A DNA stretch of 22,984 nt from DAOOVD01 sp035369845 (GTDB lineage Bacteria > Bacillota > Desulfotomaculia > Desulfotomaculales > Pelotomaculaceae). This document shows, one piece after another, positions 20,956 through 22,984 of the stretch. The stretch is from the NCBI GenBank assembly GCA_035369845.1, contig DAOOVD010000041.1, positions 1 to 22,984 of the forward strand, read 5' to 3'. Position 1 is the stretch's first letter. Every line of letters begins with the position of its first letter. The translations under genes and the position numbers were made by a program. The notes below the pieces were generated by a model. It worked only from the letters and a program-made list of their open reading frames with translations, was not told the DNA's origin and did not search any database.

Positions 20956-22047
20956 TTACTTCAAATAATCCGGCATTTTTTCCGGCCTGGGGTAAATACC
21001 TTCTTCGATGTATCTCTTTATCGTTTTAAACGGGTCGCGCACCTGCCTGTTCTTAGGCGAGAAACCACTGAACTGATTTGCAGGATATATTTCCTTTTCG
21101 TAAATCTTCCGGTATATCTCCGTGCGCAGTAGGGTCGGGAAATTGCGACTGGGGTCGGTCCTTCTCCTTCTCAACTCTTCAAGATTGATGATGCTGCTGA
21201 TAATCGCCTCGCCCGGGTAGTCGGCGTATGCGGTCACAACACCGTTATAGTTGACTATCATGGACTTGCCCGGTGCGATTGTCTTCTGTCTCAAACCTCC
21301 GTTTAATGCCCCCCAGGAAGCAGCAACCACGTAGCACACGTTCTCCCATGCCCTCATTCTGTTCATCATCTGCCAGACTTCCTGCGGCGGGGACATCATC
21401 GGCTCAACCAGCAGCGGGTGCAGGATGACTTCCGCTCCCTGAATCCCCAGCGCTCTTGCAGGTTCCGGAAAGTGTCCGTCCATACAGGTGATGGTGCCTA
21501 TTTTACCGATCTCTGTATCTGTTACCGGCAAGAATGCAGACAGGTCGTCTCCGTACATGGCTACAAATTTGTCGTAAACGTCGTGGGGACTTACGGCCAG
21601 TTCGTAATGAGTGGCAACGGTAATCTTGCGGTACTTGTGGATAATTTCCCCATTTGGAGCGATGATAAAATGCGTGTTGAAGAAATAACCGTCGTCAATC
21701 CAGTCTTTATCCCTTTCCAGAGCGCAGCCAGCAATGTATATATTGTACTCTTTCGCTTTCTCCGCCAACCTCCTGGTTTCTTCACCGGGAATTTCAATCA
21801 GCACTTCGTTGATATAGTGTTCAAAAGGCCAGTGACCTTCATGACCTTGAATAAAGAATTCCGGGAAAGAAATCAGTTTAATCGGCGCCCAGTTTCCTTC
21901 GTATTTCTCTTTCGCGCTCGGTGCCGTCTGCGGAGCCACGTCAATAAGCTCCAGACAGCGCTTCAGGTTTTTTTCAATGTCGCTCCGCTTTTCCACAACT
22001 TTTACTTCCGGCTGGATTGCCACCGCAGTATAAATGTCGCACTTCAC
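20956..22047 (-). CDS. Nitrilase-superfamily carbon-nitrogen hydrolase, 363 aa
   Basis: A cytoplasmic hydrolase of an amide or nitrile. The catalytic triad of the superfamily is visible: E63 in FPEFF, K141 in HKYRKI and C188 in TCMDGHFPE. The extended C-terminus (about 300-363: KEIYPANQFSGFSPKN and on) is longer than in typical omega-amidases and may take part in oligomer contacts. Starts with GTG at 22047 behind AGGAGG. The CMDGHFPE motif differs from the usual C(W/Y)D, nearer to aliphatic amidase/formamidase-like or unassigned branches, so the substrate cannot be named. With IclR upstream and MFS downstream it seems a regulated uptake-and-hydrolysis unit. Confidence 0.85.
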   Translation of the reverse strand: MKCDIYTAVAIQPEVKVVEKRSDIEKNLKRCLELIDVAPQTAPSAKEKYEGNWAPIKLISFPEFFIQGHEGHWPFEHYINEVLIEIPGEETRRLAEKAKEYNIYIAGCALERDKDWIDDGYFFNTHFIIAPNGEIIHKYRKITVATHYELAVSPHDVYDKFVAMYGDDLSAFLPVTDTEIGKIGTITCMDGHFPEPARALGIQGAEVILHPLLVEPMMSPPQEVWQMMNRMRAWENVCYVVAASWGALNGGLRQKTIAPGKSMIVNYNGVVTAYADYPGEAIISSIINLEELRRRRTDPSRNFPTLLRTEIYRKIYEKEIYPANQFSGFSPKNRQVRDPFKTIKRYIEEGIYPRPEKMPDYLK

Positions 22048-22061
22048 CTTTCAAACCCTCC

Positions 22062-22080
22062 TATTCCGATTATGGAAATA
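22062..22080. promoter_or_regulatory. Possible IclR-type operator before the hydrolase gene
   Basis: An imperfect inverted repeat TATTCC (22062-22067) and GGAAATA (22074-22080) lies just upstream of the hydrolase start. IclR-family operators often contain TGGAAA/TTTCCA half sites. It is close to the ribosome binding site; support is weak. Confidence 0.28.
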
Positions 22081-22125
22081 CTGTTTTAATTAAAGAACAC
22101 AAAAAACTTCAACGTCTAAATTGAA

Positions 22126-22887
22126 TTATCCTCCCGAAAGCAGGAAAATTTTTTTCGACGCTTTTTTCAGTAATTCTGAATAAAGCGACAGACATTCAGC
22201 GGAATATCTGAATTTCGGCACAAAAATGCTCAAGATCGCCCTTGTGTTTCTTTTGGATGCAAAATCCCATACCGGGCATGATATGCCCACAGCTTCCTCG
22301 TATCTCTCGCCCCAGCTGAAGGAGTAGCCTTGAGTACGGATCTTTGCCAATTCCTCAATAAGTTTGTTCTTGTCGACTATGGTGTTTTTTGTAAACTGCA
22401 CCAGCTTTGCTTTCTTGACAATTTCTTCTGCTTCGCTCTTTTCTCTAAAGGCCACGTGTGCCTTTCCAGCAGAACCGGCCAGGAGGCTGTTGGGTTCTCC
22501 AACGTTGACGGCCCATTTGAGAGGCTGCCCGCTCTCCACTCCTTCGATAAAATAATAGTACCGGCAATTGTTCGATATGCTCAGATAAACCGACTCGCCG
22601 GTTTCAGCAGCCAGTTCCTTCATGATCGGAGCGGCGACAATTCTGATATTTTGCTCTACCATTCTGGAAAGGCTTAAAATACTGTAGCCAAGGTGGTACC
22701 GCTTGGCATCGTCCCTCTTCAAAAAATTCATATCCGCAAGAGTCGTGACCATTCTATATGCGGATGTTTTGCTTATCCCAATCATCCTGGCAATATCCGA
22801 AAGAGTAAGCTTCTCATTTTCCAGAAACAGCAATAATATTTCACCAGTACGTCTTGCGGTAAGCGAACCTTTTTCTTCTGTCGGCAT
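22126..22887 (-). CDS. IclR-family transcriptional regulator
   Basis: A 253-residue regulator: winged helix-turn-helix at about 12-68 (LTLSDIARMIGISKTSAYRM) and an IclR effector domain at about 78-248, with GESVYLSIS, LLAGSAGKAHVAF and the GYSFSWGERYEEAVGISCPVWD segment that forms the ligand pocket. It probably controls the hydrolase and transporter genes in response to an organic acid or amide. The ATG at 22887 has no ribosome binding site, and an in-frame TGA stands 9 bases upstream; see the small leader frame. Known IclR proteins start at about this distance from the HTH, so the protein itself looks complete. Confidence 0.9.
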   Translation of the reverse strand: MPTEEKGSLTARRTGEILLLFLENEKLTLSDIARMIGISKTSAYRMVTTLADMNFLKRDDAKRYHLGYSILSLSRMVEQNIRIVAAPIMKELAAETGESVYLSISNNCRYYYFIEGVESGQPLKWAVNVGEPNSLLAGSAGKAHVAFREKSEAEEIVKKAKLVQFTKNTIVDKNKLIEELAKIRTQGYSFSWGERYEEAVGISCPVWDFASKRNTRAILSIFVPKFRYSAECLSLYSELLKKASKKIFLLSGG

Positions 22888-22893
22888 AATACT

Positions 22894-22935
22894 TCAGCGG
22901 GAAAGATTCCGGTATCGTATTCTCTGTCCCACCAT
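22894..22935 (-). CDS. Possible 13-codon leader frame before the IclR gene
   Basis: ATG at 22935, behind GGGAGGTGGA, encodes MVGQRIRYRNLSR and ends in TGA; after 6 bases the IclR ATG follows in the same frame. The only good ribosome binding site is in front of this leader, so IclR may be translated by re-initiation, or the TGA may be a nonsense change in a formerly longer gene. Confidence 0.35.
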   Translation of the reverse strand: MVGQRIRYRNLSR

Positions 22936-22940
22936 TCCAC

Positions 22941-22966
22941 CTCCCTCTATGATCTCCCTCTATGAT
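22941..22966. repeat. 13-bp tandem duplication upstream of the IclR gene
   Basis: CTCCCTCTATGAT occurs twice without a gap (22941-22953 and 22954-22966). On the minus strand it duplicates the GAGGGAG ribosome-binding-like segment that precedes the leader frame. It may be a recent slippage event. Confidence 0.85.
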
Positions 22967-22984
22967 CTTCGATTTTCTCAAGAT

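Noticed and set aside
22894..22896. TGA before IclR as a selenocysteine codon
   Set aside because: No SECIS-like hairpin is evident directly after it and IclR proteins have no cysteine/selenocysteine at such an N-terminal extension.

Overview
The window looks like the chromosome of a spore-forming, moderately high-GC anaerobic Clostridia member (Peptococcaceae/Desulfotomaculum-Pelotomaculum-like). This is an inference from the GGAGGTGA-type ribosome binding sites, a Spo0E-like protein, a selenocysteine tRNA fragment and the gene families present; no single gene fixes the species. Two parts are clear. Positions 1 to about 18705 are the right-hand part of an integrated temperate element (prophage, or a phage-like integrative element). 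Positions 18706-22984 are host chromosome.

The element has a lysogeny module and an early/replication module that diverge from a control region at 14653-14813. Rightward it encodes a CI-type repressor, a HicA-HicB toxin-antitoxin pair, an ImmA-like metallopeptidase, an AT-rich tail-anchored zinc-ribbon protein and a tyrosine integrase. The module ends in an attachment site made of the 3' half of a tRNA-Sec (selC) gene. Leftward, one long co-oriented gene series runs from 14652 to the window edge: a small Cro-like regulator, a zinc-ribbon/excisionase-like protein, several tiny proteins, a second HTH regulator, zinc-finger and coiled-coil proteins, RecD2 helicase, a Rad50/SbcC ATPase split over three genes, an SbcD/Mre11 nuclease, a Spo0E-like protein, a tiny cysteine-rich protein, a primase, and a primase-associated helicase. 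A roughly 400-bp non-coding region follows, packed with 12 GTAAC boxes and AT-rich tracts; it is my candidate replication origin. A 249-residue protein and a truncated gene reach the left edge. The intact tRNA-Sec and the structural genes (if any) should lie left of the window.

The genes suggest an element that makes its own primase/helicase and end-processing complex (RecD2 plus a Rad50-Mre11-like machine). They also suggest that a repressor controls three promoters, each with a GTGTCC/GGACAC box beside its -10, and that the element may dampen host sporulation through Spo0E.

Right of the attachment site lie the old terminator of the tRNA gene, a small membrane protein, and a probable catabolic cluster on the minus strand: IclR regulator, nitrilase-superfamily amidohydrolase and an MFS transporter.

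Most noteworthy: (1) the GTAAC-box array beside primase/helicase; (2) Rad50 divided at its zinc hook, with strong ribosome binding sites in front of each downstream piece; (3) selC as integration site; (4) three promoters sharing one operator word; (5) repeats inside the primase and RecD2 genes.
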